Source: Bacillaceae bacterium IKA-2 | Lineage (GTDB): Bacteria > Bacillota > Bacilli > Bacillales > Anaerobacillaceae | NCBI GenBank assembly: GCA_031761875.1 | Contig: CP134492.1 | Span: 1,860,001 to 1,924,000, forward strand | Length of the DNA stretch: 64,000 bases | Reading direction: 5' to 3' | In this document: positions 8,488 to 16,899 of the stretch, piece after piece | Layout: each line of letters starts with the position of its first letter | Numbering within the stretch: position 1 is the first letter of the stretch | The notes under the pieces: generated by a model | The model's input: the letters and a program-made list of their open reading frames with translations, nothing else | Told to the model about the DNA's origin: nothing | The model's database searches: none | Position numbers and translations under genes: made by a program

Positions 8488-9314
8488 TGAAAAGAAAGAA
8501 ACAGCTAAGATCAATTATGTTAATTGTTCTTTCAATTGTTTTATTCATTTTATACTTCTTCCCGTTTGTGTTAGTAATAATTAATTCCTTTAAGACTCGA
8601 TTAGATATTGTTAGCAATCCGTTAGCGTTACCTAAATCATTTTCATTGGATAATTACTTTACAGCTTTTGAAACGATGAATTTTATGTCAGCATTGTGGA
8701 ATTCGCTAATTATTACTGTTATTTCAACAACTTTAATTATTGTGTTTGCATCGATGCTTGCTTATTTTCTCGTAAGGTGGAAGTGGAAAATAAATGGTTT
8801 GATCTTTATCCTTTTAATTGCCTCAATGATTATTCCATTCCAAGCATTAATGATTCCTTTCGTTTCAATATTTGGAAATCTTGGTTTATTAAATAGTAAA
8901 TGGATTTTAATGTTCTTCTATTTAGGTTTTGGTCTGGGTTTAGCAACATTTATGTATCACGGATTTATTAAAGGGATTCCAGTTGAATTAGAAGAAGCCG
9001 CAATAATTGATGGTGCGTCAAGATTGCAAGTTTTTTGGTTAGTTGTTTTCCCAATGTTAAAACCAATTACTGTTACTATTGTCATTTTAGATGTGTTATG
9101 GATTTGGAATGATTTCTTATTACCATCACTTGTACTTGTTTCTGATGGGAATCGAACTATTCCATTATCAACTTTTTATTTCTTTGGACAATATACAGCT
9201 GACTTTGGTGCAGCGATGGCAGGTCTTGTTTTAGCGATTATCCCAATCATCATTTTCTTTATTATTCTTCAAAAGCAAGTTATTAAAGGTGTTATTGATG
9301 GAGCGATTAAGTAA
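8487..9314 (+). CDS. ABC sugar transporter permease, MalG/UgpE type
   Basis: The 275-residue protein has six predicted membrane helices and the conserved loop EEAAIIDGASRLQVFWLVVF (about residues 167-186), the coupling-helix site of CUT1 permeases. It partners the preceding permease. The operon carries no ATP-binding subunit: none of the following genes has Walker motifs. In Firmicutes a shared ATPase of the MsmK/MsmX type encoded elsewhere normally powers several CUT1 systems, and that is the likely arrangement here. Confidence 0.9.
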   Translation: MKRKKQLRSIMLIVLSIVLFILYFFPFVLVIINSFKTRLDIVSNPLALPKSFSLDNYFTAFETMNFMSALWNSLIITVISTTLIIVFASMLAYFLVRWKWKINGLIFILLIASMIIPFQALMIPFVSIFGNLGLLNSKWILMFFYLGFGLGLATFMYHGFIKGIPVELEEAAIIDGASRLQVFWLVVFPMLKPITVTIVILDVLWIWNDFLLPSLVLVSDGNRTIPLSTFYFFGQYTADFGAAMAGLVLAIIPIIIFFIILQKQVIKGVIDGAIK

Positions 9315-9340
9315 GAATTTTCTATAAGGGGAAGATACAA

Positions 9341-10795
9341 ATGACGATAAAAAATGAAATTATGTTAATTACTTATGCTGATAGCTTAGGGAAAAATTTA
9401 CAGGAAACTGGTGAATTATTAAAAGATCATTTTAATGGAATTGTAGGTGGAGTTCACATCTTACCTTTTTATCCATCTTCTGCTGATCGTGGTTTTGCAC
9501 CACTAACATATAAGGAGGTAGATAAAGATTTTGGTGGCTGGTCAGACGTTGAAGTAATGTCTAAAGACTTCTTCCTTATGTACGATTTTATGGTTAATCA
9601 CATTTCTCGTAGCTCTGAGTATTTTCAAGATTTCATTGAAAAAAAAGACGCTTCCCAGTACGCTGACTTGTTTATCCGCTACAAGGATTTTTGGCCAAAT
9701 GGTGAACCTACTCAAGCGGATGTAGATTTAATCTATAAGAGAAAGCCACGCGCTCCATATATTGATGTTACATTTGCTGATGGAACAACAGAAAAAATTT
9801 GGTGCACATTTGACGAAGAACAAATTGATTTAAATGTTTATACTGAAACTACAAAGAAATTTATTAAAGAGAATTTATCCTATCTTTCTAAAAAAGGCGC
9901 TTCAATTATACGCTTGGATGCTTTTGCTTATGCAACGAAAAAGGTCGGAACGAATTGCTTCTTTATTGAACCAGATACGTGGGAAATGATGGATGAAGCA
10001 AAGCAAATTCTTGAACCGTTTGGCGTGGAGTTGCTACCAGAAATTCATGAGCATTATTCTATCCAATTAAAATTAGCAGAAAAAGGCTATTGGGTCTATG
10101 ATTTTGCATTACCAATGCTAGTCTTACATGGTCTTTATAGTGGAAGAAGCGAAAGATTAATTAATTGGTTGAAAATTTGTCCTAAAAAACAATTTACTAC
10201 GCTTGATACCCATGATGGAATTGGGATTGTAGATGTTGCTGATTTATTGACCCAGGAAGAAATTGATGAGACAAAAGAAAACCTATTTTCAAAAGGTGCT
10301 AATGTAAAGAAAATTTATAATACAATGGCTTACAACAATTTAGATATTTACCAATTGAATTGTACGTATTATTCGGCTCTTGGCAATAATGATGATGCTT
10401 ACGTTTTAGCTCGAGCAATCCAATTCTATACACCAGGTATTCCACAGATATATTATGTAGGTTTGCTTGCAGGAGAAAATGACATTGAGTTACTAGAGGA
10501 AACAAAAGTAGGAAGAAATATTAATCGTCATTATTATACAAAGGATGAAGTCGTAGAAAATTTACAAAGGCCGGTATTAAAAAGACTATTTAACTTAATG
10601 AAATTCAGAAATACGTATCAGGCGTTTGATGGTGATATGACCGTAGTTGACAATACTGATCCACAACTATTAGAAATAAACTGGAAAAAGGATCAGTTTG
10701 AAACAACATTAAAAGCAAATCTATTAACAAAGGAATTTATTATTACGTATCTCGATCAAGAGACTAGTGAAATAAAAAAGTTAAATAATATTTAA
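9341..10795 (+). CDS. gtfA: Sucrose phosphorylase (GH13 subfamily 18)
   Basis: The 484-residue enzyme converts sucrose plus phosphate to alpha-glucose 1-phosphate and fructose in the cytoplasm. It begins MLITYADSLGKNL, typical of sucrose phosphorylases, and shows VGGVHILPFYPSSADRGFAP, DFMVNHISR (residues 82-90), the nucleophile Asp193 in IIRLDAFAY, the acid/base Glu234 in LLPEIHEHY and the transition-state Asp292 in TLDTHDGIG. These positions agree within one or two residues with the characterised Bifidobacterium enzyme as I remember it. SD GGGGAAG precedes the ATG. It saves one ATP relative to hydrolysis, and the fructokinase downstream handles the fructose. Related GH13_18 enzymes act on sucrose 6'-phosphate or glucosylglycerate, so substrate should be regarded as likely, not certain. 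Confidence 0.88.
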   Translation: MTIKNEIMLITYADSLGKNLQETGELLKDHFNGIVGGVHILPFYPSSADRGFAPLTYKEVDKDFGGWSDVEVMSKDFFLMYDFMVNHISRSSEYFQDFIEKKDASQYADLFIRYKDFWPNGEPTQADVDLIYKRKPRAPYIDVTFADGTTEKIWCTFDEEQIDLNVYTETTKKFIKENLSYLSKKGASIIRLDAFAYATKKVGTNCFFIEPDTWEMMDEAKQILEPFGVELLPEIHEHYSIQLKLAEKGYWVYDFALPMLVLHGLYSGRSERLINWLKICPKKQFTTLDTHDGIGIVDVADLLTQEEIDETKENLFSKGANVKKIYNTMAYNNLDIYQLNCTYYSALGNNDDAYVLARAIQFYTPGIPQIYYVGLLAGENDIELLEETKVGRNINRHYYTKDEVVENLQRPVLKRLFNLMKFRNTYQAFDGDMTVVDNTDPQLLEINWKKDQFETTLKANLLTKEFIITYLDQETSEIKKLNNI

Positions 10796-10873
10796 CTTTG
10801 GTTGCACCCTAAATCGAAAAAAACTAAACATGTCAATTTAGGGAGAATAACGATTCAATATAGAGGTGTAATT

Positions 10874-12358
10874 ATGGAGCGGCATCAACAAAATATAAAT
10901 AAAGCAACTAGAAGTATTGAAGAAATGAAAGTTCAAGTAGCGCAAAATCATTGGAGACCTCAATATCATCTGTCTTCTCAAGCTTATTGGATAAACGACC
11001 CAAATGGTTTTGTGTTTTATAAAGGCGAATATCATTTGTTTTATCAGCATCATCCATATTCCGCTCAGTGGGGACCAATGCATTGGGGTCATGTGAAAAG
11101 TAAAGATTTAGCTAAGTGGGAGCACTTACCGATTGCTCTTGCTCCAAGTGAAAACTATGACCTTGAGGGTTGTTTTTCCGGTAGTGCAATTGAAGTGGAC
11201 GAGAAACTTTATCTAATCTATACAGGCATTCCTTGTGAAAAGTATGATTCAGAATTGAAACAAATACAATGTCTAGCAGTAAGTGAAGACGCTGTATATT
11301 TTGATAAGCTTGAAGAGAATCCGGTGATTTCAGCAGAGCCAGAAGGAAACATTAACCATAATGATATTCGCGACCCAAAAGTGTGGAAGCATGGAGATTA
11401 TTACTACTGTGTATTAGGTTCAAAAACAAATGAAGAAATCGGACAAGTTCTTTTATATCGTTCGACAGATTTAAAAGCCTGGGAATTTCTAAATATTGCT
11501 GCAAAGGGTGAAGGAAATTGTGGCTATATGTGGGAATGTCCAGATCTTTTCAATTTAGACGGAGTAGATGTACTTATCATTTCACCACAAGGAATGAAAC
11601 CTGAAGGTGATTTATACCAGAATGTACATCAAGCAGGTTACATTTTGGGGAGCTTCAATTACGATACAGGAAAGCTAGACCACGGCAAATTTGAGCTTCT
11701 TGATTACGGTTTTGATTTTTATGCTCCACAAACAACAATTGATGACAATGGTCGACGAATTTTAGTGGCATGGATGGCAATGTGGGAAAGTGAAATGCCA
11801 GAACAAGAATTTGGATGGTCCGGTGCCATGACATTACCTCGTGAGTTAAAGCTTGTGGACGGCAAGATTATTTCTCAACCTGTTTCCGAATTACAATCTT
11901 TACGAAGAGATGTAGTAGCGTATGAAAATATCACTATCGAAGAGGAACAGAGTTTAGATGGGATATCAGGTGATTGCTTTGAATTGGAAGTTATCATTAA
12001 TGCCAAAAATGCTGCTAATTTTGGGGTAAAGCTAAGAGTTAGTGAGGAAAATGAGGAAGAAACTGTTGTCGCATATAATGCAAAAGAAGGTATACTATCC
12101 TTTGACAGAAATAAGGCGGGTACTGGCCCAGGCGGGATTCGAAAAGCACCAATAGCAATAAGGGAGAATAAAGTACACCTACACATATTTGTTGATAAAT
12201 CTTCTGTTGAAGTGTTTATTAATGACGGCGAACAAGTGATGTCAGGTCGTATATATCCTAGTGAAAAAGCAACAGCTGTCAGCTTTTTTGCAGACGGTGA
12301 AATCGAAGTAGTTACTATGAAGAAGTGGGACTTAGATGGATGCTTCTCGGTGGGTTAA
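10874..12358 (+). CDS. scrB: GH32 sucrase / sucrose-6-phosphate hydrolase
   Basis: The ATG at 10874 is preceded by AGAGGTG, so I prefer it over an in-frame TTG at 10802; the protein is then 494 residues. It is a five-bladed beta-propeller glycoside hydrolase family 32 enzyme: nucleophile Asp42 in WINDPNG, transition-state stabiliser Asp167 in IRDPKVW, and acid/base Glu221 in WECPDLF, followed by the C-terminal beta-sandwich (from about residue 340; FVDKSSVEVFIND near the end). No signal peptide, so it acts inside the cell, splitting sucrose or sucrose 6-phosphate. Since uptake is by ABC transporter and yields free sucrose, invertase activity on unphosphorylated sugar or fructo-oligosaccharides is more likely than the PTS-type role. 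Confidence 0.88.
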   Translation: MERHQQNINKATRSIEEMKVQVAQNHWRPQYHLSSQAYWINDPNGFVFYKGEYHLFYQHHPYSAQWGPMHWGHVKSKDLAKWEHLPIALAPSENYDLEGCFSGSAIEVDEKLYLIYTGIPCEKYDSELKQIQCLAVSEDAVYFDKLEENPVISAEPEGNINHNDIRDPKVWKHGDYYYCVLGSKTNEEIGQVLLYRSTDLKAWEFLNIAAKGEGNCGYMWECPDLFNLDGVDVLIISPQGMKPEGDLYQNVHQAGYILGSFNYDTGKLDHGKFELLDYGFDFYAPQTTIDDNGRRILVAWMAMWESEMPEQEFGWSGAMTLPRELKLVDGKIISQPVSELQSLRRDVVAYENITIEEEQSLDGISGDCFELEVIINAKNAANFGVKLRVSEENEEETVVAYNAKEGILSFDRNKAGTGPGGIRKAPIAIRENKVHLHIFVDKSSVEVFINDGEQVMSGRIYPSEKATAVSFFADGEIEVVTMKKWDLDGCFSVG

Positions 12359-12387
12359 ATAAATAATCATTTAGGGGTTTATAATAT

Positions 12388-13362
12388 ATGGCGAAAAATG
12401 GCTTAGTTGTATGCGTAGGTGAGTTATTAATTGATTTTTTTTGTACAGAAATTGATGTAAATCTTGTAGCAGGGAGTACGTTTGAAAAACAAGCAGGTGG
12501 AGCACCGGCTAATGTTTGTGCAGCTATTTCTAGGCTAGGTGGTGAAGCTGCTTTTGTTGGTAAAGTTGGTAACGACCCTTTTGGTGTTTTTTTAAAGAAA
12601 ACATTAGACAATGAAAATGTTGATACAAACATGCTCGATTTAACTGATGAAGCACCAACAACTTTAGCGTTTGTATCGTTACAAGAGAACGGTGAACGAG
12701 ATTTTATCTTTAATCGTGGTGCAGATCAGCTTCTTCAATATAAAGATATCGATTTACAACGTGTCCGAGAAAGTAAAATCATTCATTTTGGGTCAGCGAC
12801 AGCTTTACTTGATGATCCGTTTCGAAAAACTTATCTTCAGTTAATTGAAGACGGAACAGAAAATCATTCGTTCATTTCTTTTGATCCTAACTACCGACAA
12901 GCGCTTTGGAGTGGAAGGATAGATGAGTTTGTTTGTTTGGCAAAAAAGTGTATTTCAAAGGCTGATTTTGTCAAGGTAAGTGAAGAGGAATTAGTACTCA
13001 TTTCGGGAACAAAAGATAGAGAAGTGGCTATCCATATGTTCCATGAACTAGGTGCTAAACTTATTGCGGTTACGTTAGGGAAAGACGGGACAATAATTTC
13101 AAATGGCCAACAGCAAGAAATTGTTAGTAGTATCAAAGTAAAATCTATTGATTCAACTGGAGCTGGTGACGCATTTGTAGGAGCAACTCTTTATCAACTT
13201 AGTCAAATGTCCGATCCTAAAAATATAGTGACAGAAATTTCTAAAATTAAGGACATAATCGGTTTTGCAAATATTGTTGGCGCTATCACTTGTACAAAAA
13301 TTGGGGCAATCTCTTCCCTACCTAGATTAGATGAGGTATTAAGCGAAAAAAATAGTGTATAG
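12388..13362 (+). CDS. scrK: Fructokinase, PfkB (ribokinase) family
   Basis: The 324-residue kinase has both PfkB signatures: [16 protein letters not shown] (residues 37-52) and [17 protein letters not shown] (residues 255-271), with Asp261 as catalytic base. [10 protein letters not shown] (residues 165-174) is typical of fructokinases. It phosphorylates the fructose released by sucrose phosphorylase and the GH32 enzyme to fructose 6-phosphate. It is the last gene of the sucrose operon, with a 29-base gap after the sucrase gene, and is followed at 13459 by a strong terminator in the second copy of the direct repeat. Confidence 0.9.
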   Translation: MAKNGLVVCVGELLIDFFCTEIDVNLVAGSTFEKQAGGAPANVCAAISRLGGEAAFVGKVGNDPFGVFLKKTLDNENVDTNMLDLTDEAPTTLAFVSLQENGERDFIFNRGADQLLQYKDIDLQRVRESKIIHFGSATALLDDPFRKTYLQLIEDGTENHSFISFDPNYRQALWSGRIDEFVCLAKKCISKADFVKVSEEELVLISGTKDREVAIHMFHELGAKLIAVTLGKDGTIISNGQQQEIVSSIKVKSIDSTGAGDAFVGATLYQLSQMSDPKNIVTEISKIKDIIGFANIVGAITCTKIGAISSLPRLDEVLSEKNSV

Positions 13363-13455
13363 TCGTTATAAAATCGATTAGTTCAGATAACGTGGAGAAA
13401 ACTTAAAATACGTATTAAATAACAATATAATTCGCAGTGAAAAATTTAATTATTG

Positions 13456-13582
13456 GAAAAAAGGCCTGAACAATCGTGTTCAGGCCTTTTAAATGCGATT
13501 ATAATGACAGTTCTCCTACATTTTTGAGTGTGGAACCAATCTCTGTTTTAGTTGATTCTTCGATACTTCCTGAACAGACTCT
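13456..13582. repeat. Direct repeat, copy B
   Basis: Second copy of the repeat at 1951-2079, same orientation, 11.5 kb away. Homology ends at CAGACTCT (13582). In this copy the minus-strand remnant gene extends beyond the repeat to about 13760. Confidence 0.8.
13459..13490 (+). terminator. Intrinsic terminator after the sucrose operon
   Basis: A 14-bp perfect stem (AAAAGGCCTGAACA) with loop ATCG and flanking A/T runs; it can act in both directions and would end the operon. Confidence 0.8.
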
Positions 13583-13760
13583 GATAATGTTTTGTAAACT
13601 ACCTTTAAATCGCTTTTCTGGAATAATTACTCTAGTGCGGCGATTTTTTCTAACAGCACTGCTTCGGTTACGTCTGCATCGAGAGTGAGCTGGCCTTTTA
13701 CGATAAAGTTTGTTGGTTTGGTTAATGCTAAAAATTGATCGTTGGATCTTACCAACTCAC
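13499..13760 (-). pseudogene. Decayed 3' part of an unrecognised gene
   Basis: Reading the minus strand from 13760, the frame gives KLKSELVRSNDQFLALTKPT and continues NFIVKGQLTLDADVTEAVLL to an in-frame TAA after KIAALE; the same frame then continues LFQKSDLKVVYKTLSESVQ, after which the sense passes to another frame ending STLKNVGELSL and a stop at 13499-13501. One stop and one frameshift within 90 codons show that it is dead. The terminal 27 codons are shared with copy A of the direct repeat. I do not recognise the family. Confidence 0.5.
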
Positions 13761-14078
13761 TTTTTAGTTTAATTTTATTTGTTTCACGAACATTTAACAA
13801 TACTTAGTGAAAAATCGTTATTTTGCCCTCTCATCTAGATAACGGTTGAAGTAGACAAATTGTTGGAAATTAAAATAAATTGTTATGAGGTATTTAGAGA
13901 TTATGTTAAACTTGTCGAAAATACACAATTATATACGTTAGAACAGATCGGGGTTTAGGACGGTTTAATTCCACTAAGACAGAGCCTTGTCCTATTTTAC
14001 AGATTGTTTAAACCGGAAAGCCCACTACTTTTACCCGTGAGAGTTGTCAGAATTCAATAAGTTAGTGGGTGTTTTTAA
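13761..14078. other. Gene-poor stretch with a hairpin before the permease genes
   Basis: No gene with a credible start is visible. A short plus-strand frame (about 13843-13959, TVEVDKLLEIKINCYEVFRD and on) looks protein-like but has no start or ribosome site and is unrecognised. GCCCACTA at about 14020 and TAGTGGG(T) at about 14063 can pair, placing a hairpin just before the next gene. Confidence 0.3.
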
Positions 14079-15041
14079 TTGCCGTTAGTGAAAGATGTTA
14101 TAAAAGCAATATTTGGCTGGTTTGTTGCAGTCGTGATTATTATTTTAATCGTTTGGATTCCCCGTGAATTCTCATTTGAGAGGACAGAGTATGAAATCTT
14201 TCCAGCTTATACATTTTCAAGCGAATTATATAAAGAAAACTTAGTTGAATATGGAAAACTAGTCTTTGAGGATAGGAGCTTAGGAGAAAATCGCTTTGGT
14301 AAACCAGTTACAGATGATATAAAAACCTATTTCAGTAGGAGTATGGTAATTATAACCTTTGCTTTTTTTACCGCTATTATTTTTGGGACATTAAAAGGTT
14401 TTCTTGATTATCGGTTAAAAGAAAGTAAATGGAACTTTATAGGGAATAATACGACATTTCTTTTTCAGTCAATGCCTGATTTTTTTGTTGTGATTATTTT
14501 TCAAATAATTATGCTTAATTTAATGAGTAAAGGATTTCCACATATCAAAATATATGGAGTTGATAGCTGGCAAAATTTTCTCATAGCAGGTTGCTTCTTA
14601 TCAATTTTCCCAACCATTTATTTCACGAGAATTGTTTTTTCTGCATTAACAAAGGAAGAGGGATTACCGTATTTGTTAACGGTCAAAAGTAAAGGAATGT
14701 CAAATTTTACTTTGTTATGGAAACATCAATTTGGAAATAGCGTTTTCCAAGTCGTCCCACATATACCGACTATTATGCTTTACATAATATCTAACTTATT
14801 GATTATTGAGTACTTAATGTATTTTCGCGGGGCTGGGTACCGCTTATATGAGGCGTTAGGCTTTGCAGGTGCAACACTTAGTGGTCGTAATCGCACACCG
14901 TTTTCTATAAATGTTTACGAACCTGAACTTGTCATTGCTATTTCGGCCGTGTTTATTGCTTTTGTGGTATTTGTACAGCTTGTATGTAAAATTTGGATTT
15001 ATTTCTCTCCTTTATGGAACGGAGGAGATCAAGTTGAATAG
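14079..15041 (+). CDS. ABC transporter permease, DppB/OppB-like
   Basis: The 320-residue protein (TTG start) has an N-terminal membrane helix at about residues 10-27, a soluble extracytoplasmic stretch to about residue 85, and then five or so helices with a coupling loop (LLTVKSKGMSNFTLLWKHQF) typical of peptide/nickel transporter permeases (BPD_transp_1). It overlaps the next permease gene by 8 bases, so the two form a heterodimeric channel. Neither a binding protein nor the usual paired ATPases (DppD/DppF) is nearby, which is unusual for this family. Substrate is unknown. The start codon choice is moderately supported by GTGGGTG upstream. Confidence 0.8.
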   Translation: MPLVKDVIKAIFGWFVAVVIIILIVWIPREFSFERTEYEIFPAYTFSSELYKENLVEYGKLVFEDRSLGENRFGKPVTDDIKTYFSRSMVIITFAFFTAIIFGTLKGFLDYRLKESKWNFIGNNTTFLFQSMPDFFVVIIFQIIMLNLMSKGFPHIKIYGVDSWQNFLIAGCFLSIFPTIYFTRIVFSALTKEEGLPYLLTVKSKGMSNFTLLWKHQFGNSVFQVVPHIPTIMLYIISNLLIIEYLMYFRGAGYRLYEALGFAGATLSGRNRTPFSINVYEPELVIAISAVFIAFVVFVQLVCKIWIYFSPLWNGGDQVE

Positions 15042-15915
15042 AACTCTTAAACTGTCAATCGTATTGTTATCTTTGCTATTTTGTTTTGTATTTATAGGAC
15101 CTTTTCTCCCGAACTTACAAGAATCTGACAGTATCAAAGATTATCTTATCCATGATGACGGTAGAATTGAAGTAGCTCCATTTGCTCCTTCGAAGTATTA
15201 TTTATTAGGTACAGATCAATACGGTCGTGACTTATTAACTTTGTTAATTCATGGTGGAAGAGACACGTTGTTACTAGTTTTTGCGATAATGTTATTACGG
15301 TATGGGTTCGCAATACCTCTTGGAGTTCTTGCGTATAAAAATAATGGTTTTTTTCATAGGTTCATTCAAAGTATAAATGGTTTTTTTGCTATGGTGCCGA
15401 TTTTATTTTTTGCAATTTTAATCATGAATTTACCAATGTTTATTTCTGGACAGTATAGATTTCTGTCTATTTTAGTGATTTTATCTTTACTTGAAGCCAG
15501 TAGAACTGCTTCTGTAGTACAATCTCATGTCAATGAAATTTACCGTTCAACATACATGGAGGGTGCAATTATTAACGGTAGTGGTTTTTTTACAAAAATA
15601 AAATATTATTATTGGCGGCATTTGCGTCCTCAGCTTATTATTTTGTTTTTCTTGGATGCTTCAAGAGTAATGCTTTTATTAGGTCAACTTGGTTTTTTGT
15701 CGATGTTTTTTGCTCAGACGTGGGTGCTAGATGAATCAGTAGGCTATTTAGTAAGGAATGATTTACATGTTTGGCCAACGATGCTAGCGGACACGAGAAA
15801 TTTTTTGCAGAAAAGTATTTGGATTCCACTGTGGCCAGCTTTAATGATTGCTTATTCGATATTTTCACTACAGCTATTTGGAGAAGGGTTGCGAAAACAG
15901 CTAGAACGAAGATAA
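15034..15915 (+). CDS. ABC transporter permease, DppC/OppC-like
   Basis: The TTG at 15034 follows GGAGGAG with good spacing and overlaps the end of the previous gene by 8 bases; the protein is 293 residues. It has an N-terminal helix (about residues 5-24), the motif LLGTDQYGRDLLTLLIHGGR that is diagnostic of OppC/DppC permeases, four to five more helices and a coupling loop near TYMEGAIINGSGFFTKIKYY. It pairs with the upstream DppB-like protein. The frame is open further upstream to 14911 but that extension would lie entirely within the preceding gene and is rejected. Confidence 0.8.
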   Translation: MNRTLKLSIVLLSLLFCFVFIGPFLPNLQESDSIKDYLIHDDGRIEVAPFAPSKYYLLGTDQYGRDLLTLLIHGGRDTLLLVFAIMLLRYGFAIPLGVLAYKNNGFFHRFIQSINGFFAMVPILFFAILIMNLPMFISGQYRFLSILVILSLLEASRTASVVQSHVNEIYRSTYMEGAIINGSGFFTKIKYYYWRHLRPQLIILFFLDASRVMLLLGQLGFLSMFFAQTWVLDESVGYLVRNDLHVWPTMLADTRNFLQKSIWIPLWPALMIAYSIFSLQLFGEGLRKQLERR

Positions 15916-15970
15916 CGACTTAGTTGTCGCAAACTGTAATTCGATAAAAAGTCGACCTAGTAAATTTGGT

Positions 15971-16022
15971 GGTTGATCATCTGGACGTTATAGAATTAAC
16001 GTGCAGATGATCAAACGGTTTT
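15971..16022 (+). terminator. Intrinsic terminator after the permease pair
   Basis: GTTGATCATCTG-GACGTTA pairs with AACGT-GCAGATGATCAAAC around a short loop, followed by a run of T. It closes the permease operon. Confidence 0.8.
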
Positions 16023-16156
16023 TTTAATTTTTTTTTAATAAACAGTAGCAATTCTTGATATTGTGTTATATGATATAAATAATTAATAATGTTGTTATAT
16101 AACAGATAACGGATAGCAGACAGGATAACTAAAAAAGTGGGAAAAGGTGATTGGAA

Positions 16157-16480
16157 ATGAACAAAACAGAATCAATAGCACGTAAAATACTAGGGTGGAA
16201 ATTAAATAGTTCGGATAGATGGTATGATAGTGAACAAAGTGTTTTCATCAATACTTCTGACTTTCAACCCGAGGAACACCTTGACCATGCGATGCTAATC
16301 GTCAAAAGATTAGAAAAGTTCGGGTTTCAATATACTACAAATGGAGTTTCCGATTGTCACTTTAATGAAGTAAGCGCAACTGGTGATACGTTAGCAGAAG
16401 CAATTACGAATGCAGCTTACTCAATTGTTGGAGAAAACTCAATTGTTGATAGTAGTAAAATATGGCAACAATTATGTTAA
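16157..16480 (+). CDS. Small protein resembling the phage ABA-sandwich domain family
   Basis: The ATG at 16157 has AAAAGGTG about 8 bases upstream and is preferred to a TTG two codons earlier; the product is 107 residues. It is a soluble alpha/beta protein with conserved-looking elements KILGWKLNSSDRWYD near the start, an acidic middle and a TGDTLAEAITNAAYSIVG helix near the end. This pattern resembles the phage ABA-sandwich (DUF2591-like) proteins found both in phages and in Bacillus chromosomes; no function is established. It stands alone, followed by a strong terminator. Confidence 0.6.
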   Translation: MNKTESIARKILGWKLNSSDRWYDSEQSVFINTSDFQPEEHLDHAMLIVKRLEKFGFQYTTNGVSDCHFNEVSATGDTLAEAITNAAYSIVGENSIVDSSKIWQQLC

Positions 16481-16510
16481 ACTGATTGCTCCTTTCTGAG
16501 GAGGGGCAGT

Positions 16511-16562
16511 AAAAAACAAGAAAACCTACCAAGATTTTTTATGGTAGGTTTTCTTGTTTATT
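16511..16562. terminator. Bidirectional terminator between convergent genes
   Basis: AAACAAGAAAACCTACCA pairs with TGGTAGGTTTTCTTGTTT, an 18-bp perfect stem with flanking A and T runs. It ends the gene to the left and overlaps the stop of the small minus-strand gene to the right. Confidence 0.85.
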
Positions 16563-16674
16563 CTTTTTTAGCCTCACTTGCAATATTTTTAAAAGATTTA
16601 ACTTTTCCATGAGGATTTTGAGCTTCTTTGCGTTTTCGAAATTGTCGATCTTCTTGTGATTTTGATTGCGTCAT
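16558..16674 (-). CDS. Small basic protein of 38 residues
   Basis: A 38-codon frame on the minus strand starts with ATG at 16674 behind AAGGCGGGG (16681-16689), a good ribosome site with 6-7 base spacing. The product (MTQSKSQEDRQFRKRKEAQN and on to SEAKKE) is highly charged and lacks hydrophobic segments. The style is that of the short hydrophilic proteins often seen in Bacillus spores, but I do not recognise the family. It ends at the bidirectional terminator. Confidence 0.55.
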   Translation of the reverse strand: MTQSKSQEDRQFRKRKEAQNPHGKVKSFKNIASEAKKE

Positions 16675-16899
16675 GTCAAACCCCGCCTTATTGATTTTGA
16701 TGTGTTTTTTGGACCTGATTTTTATTTTGCCAAAAAGGTTTTAAAATATTCTACTTCTCATTACTTTTAGTTCAGCATAGAAAAGACATGGGATTAGCAT
16801 CGCACGTGCACTTTTACAAAATCCTGAAATACGGTATAATGTTTGAATGAAAGAAATGATTTTTGACCTAATGCAATTAGGAAAGGCGTGAAAATAGTA

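Noticed and set aside
14911-15033. Longer start for the DppC-like permease
   Set aside because: The added part lies wholly inside the preceding gene; GGAGGAG directly before TTG 15034 marks the start.
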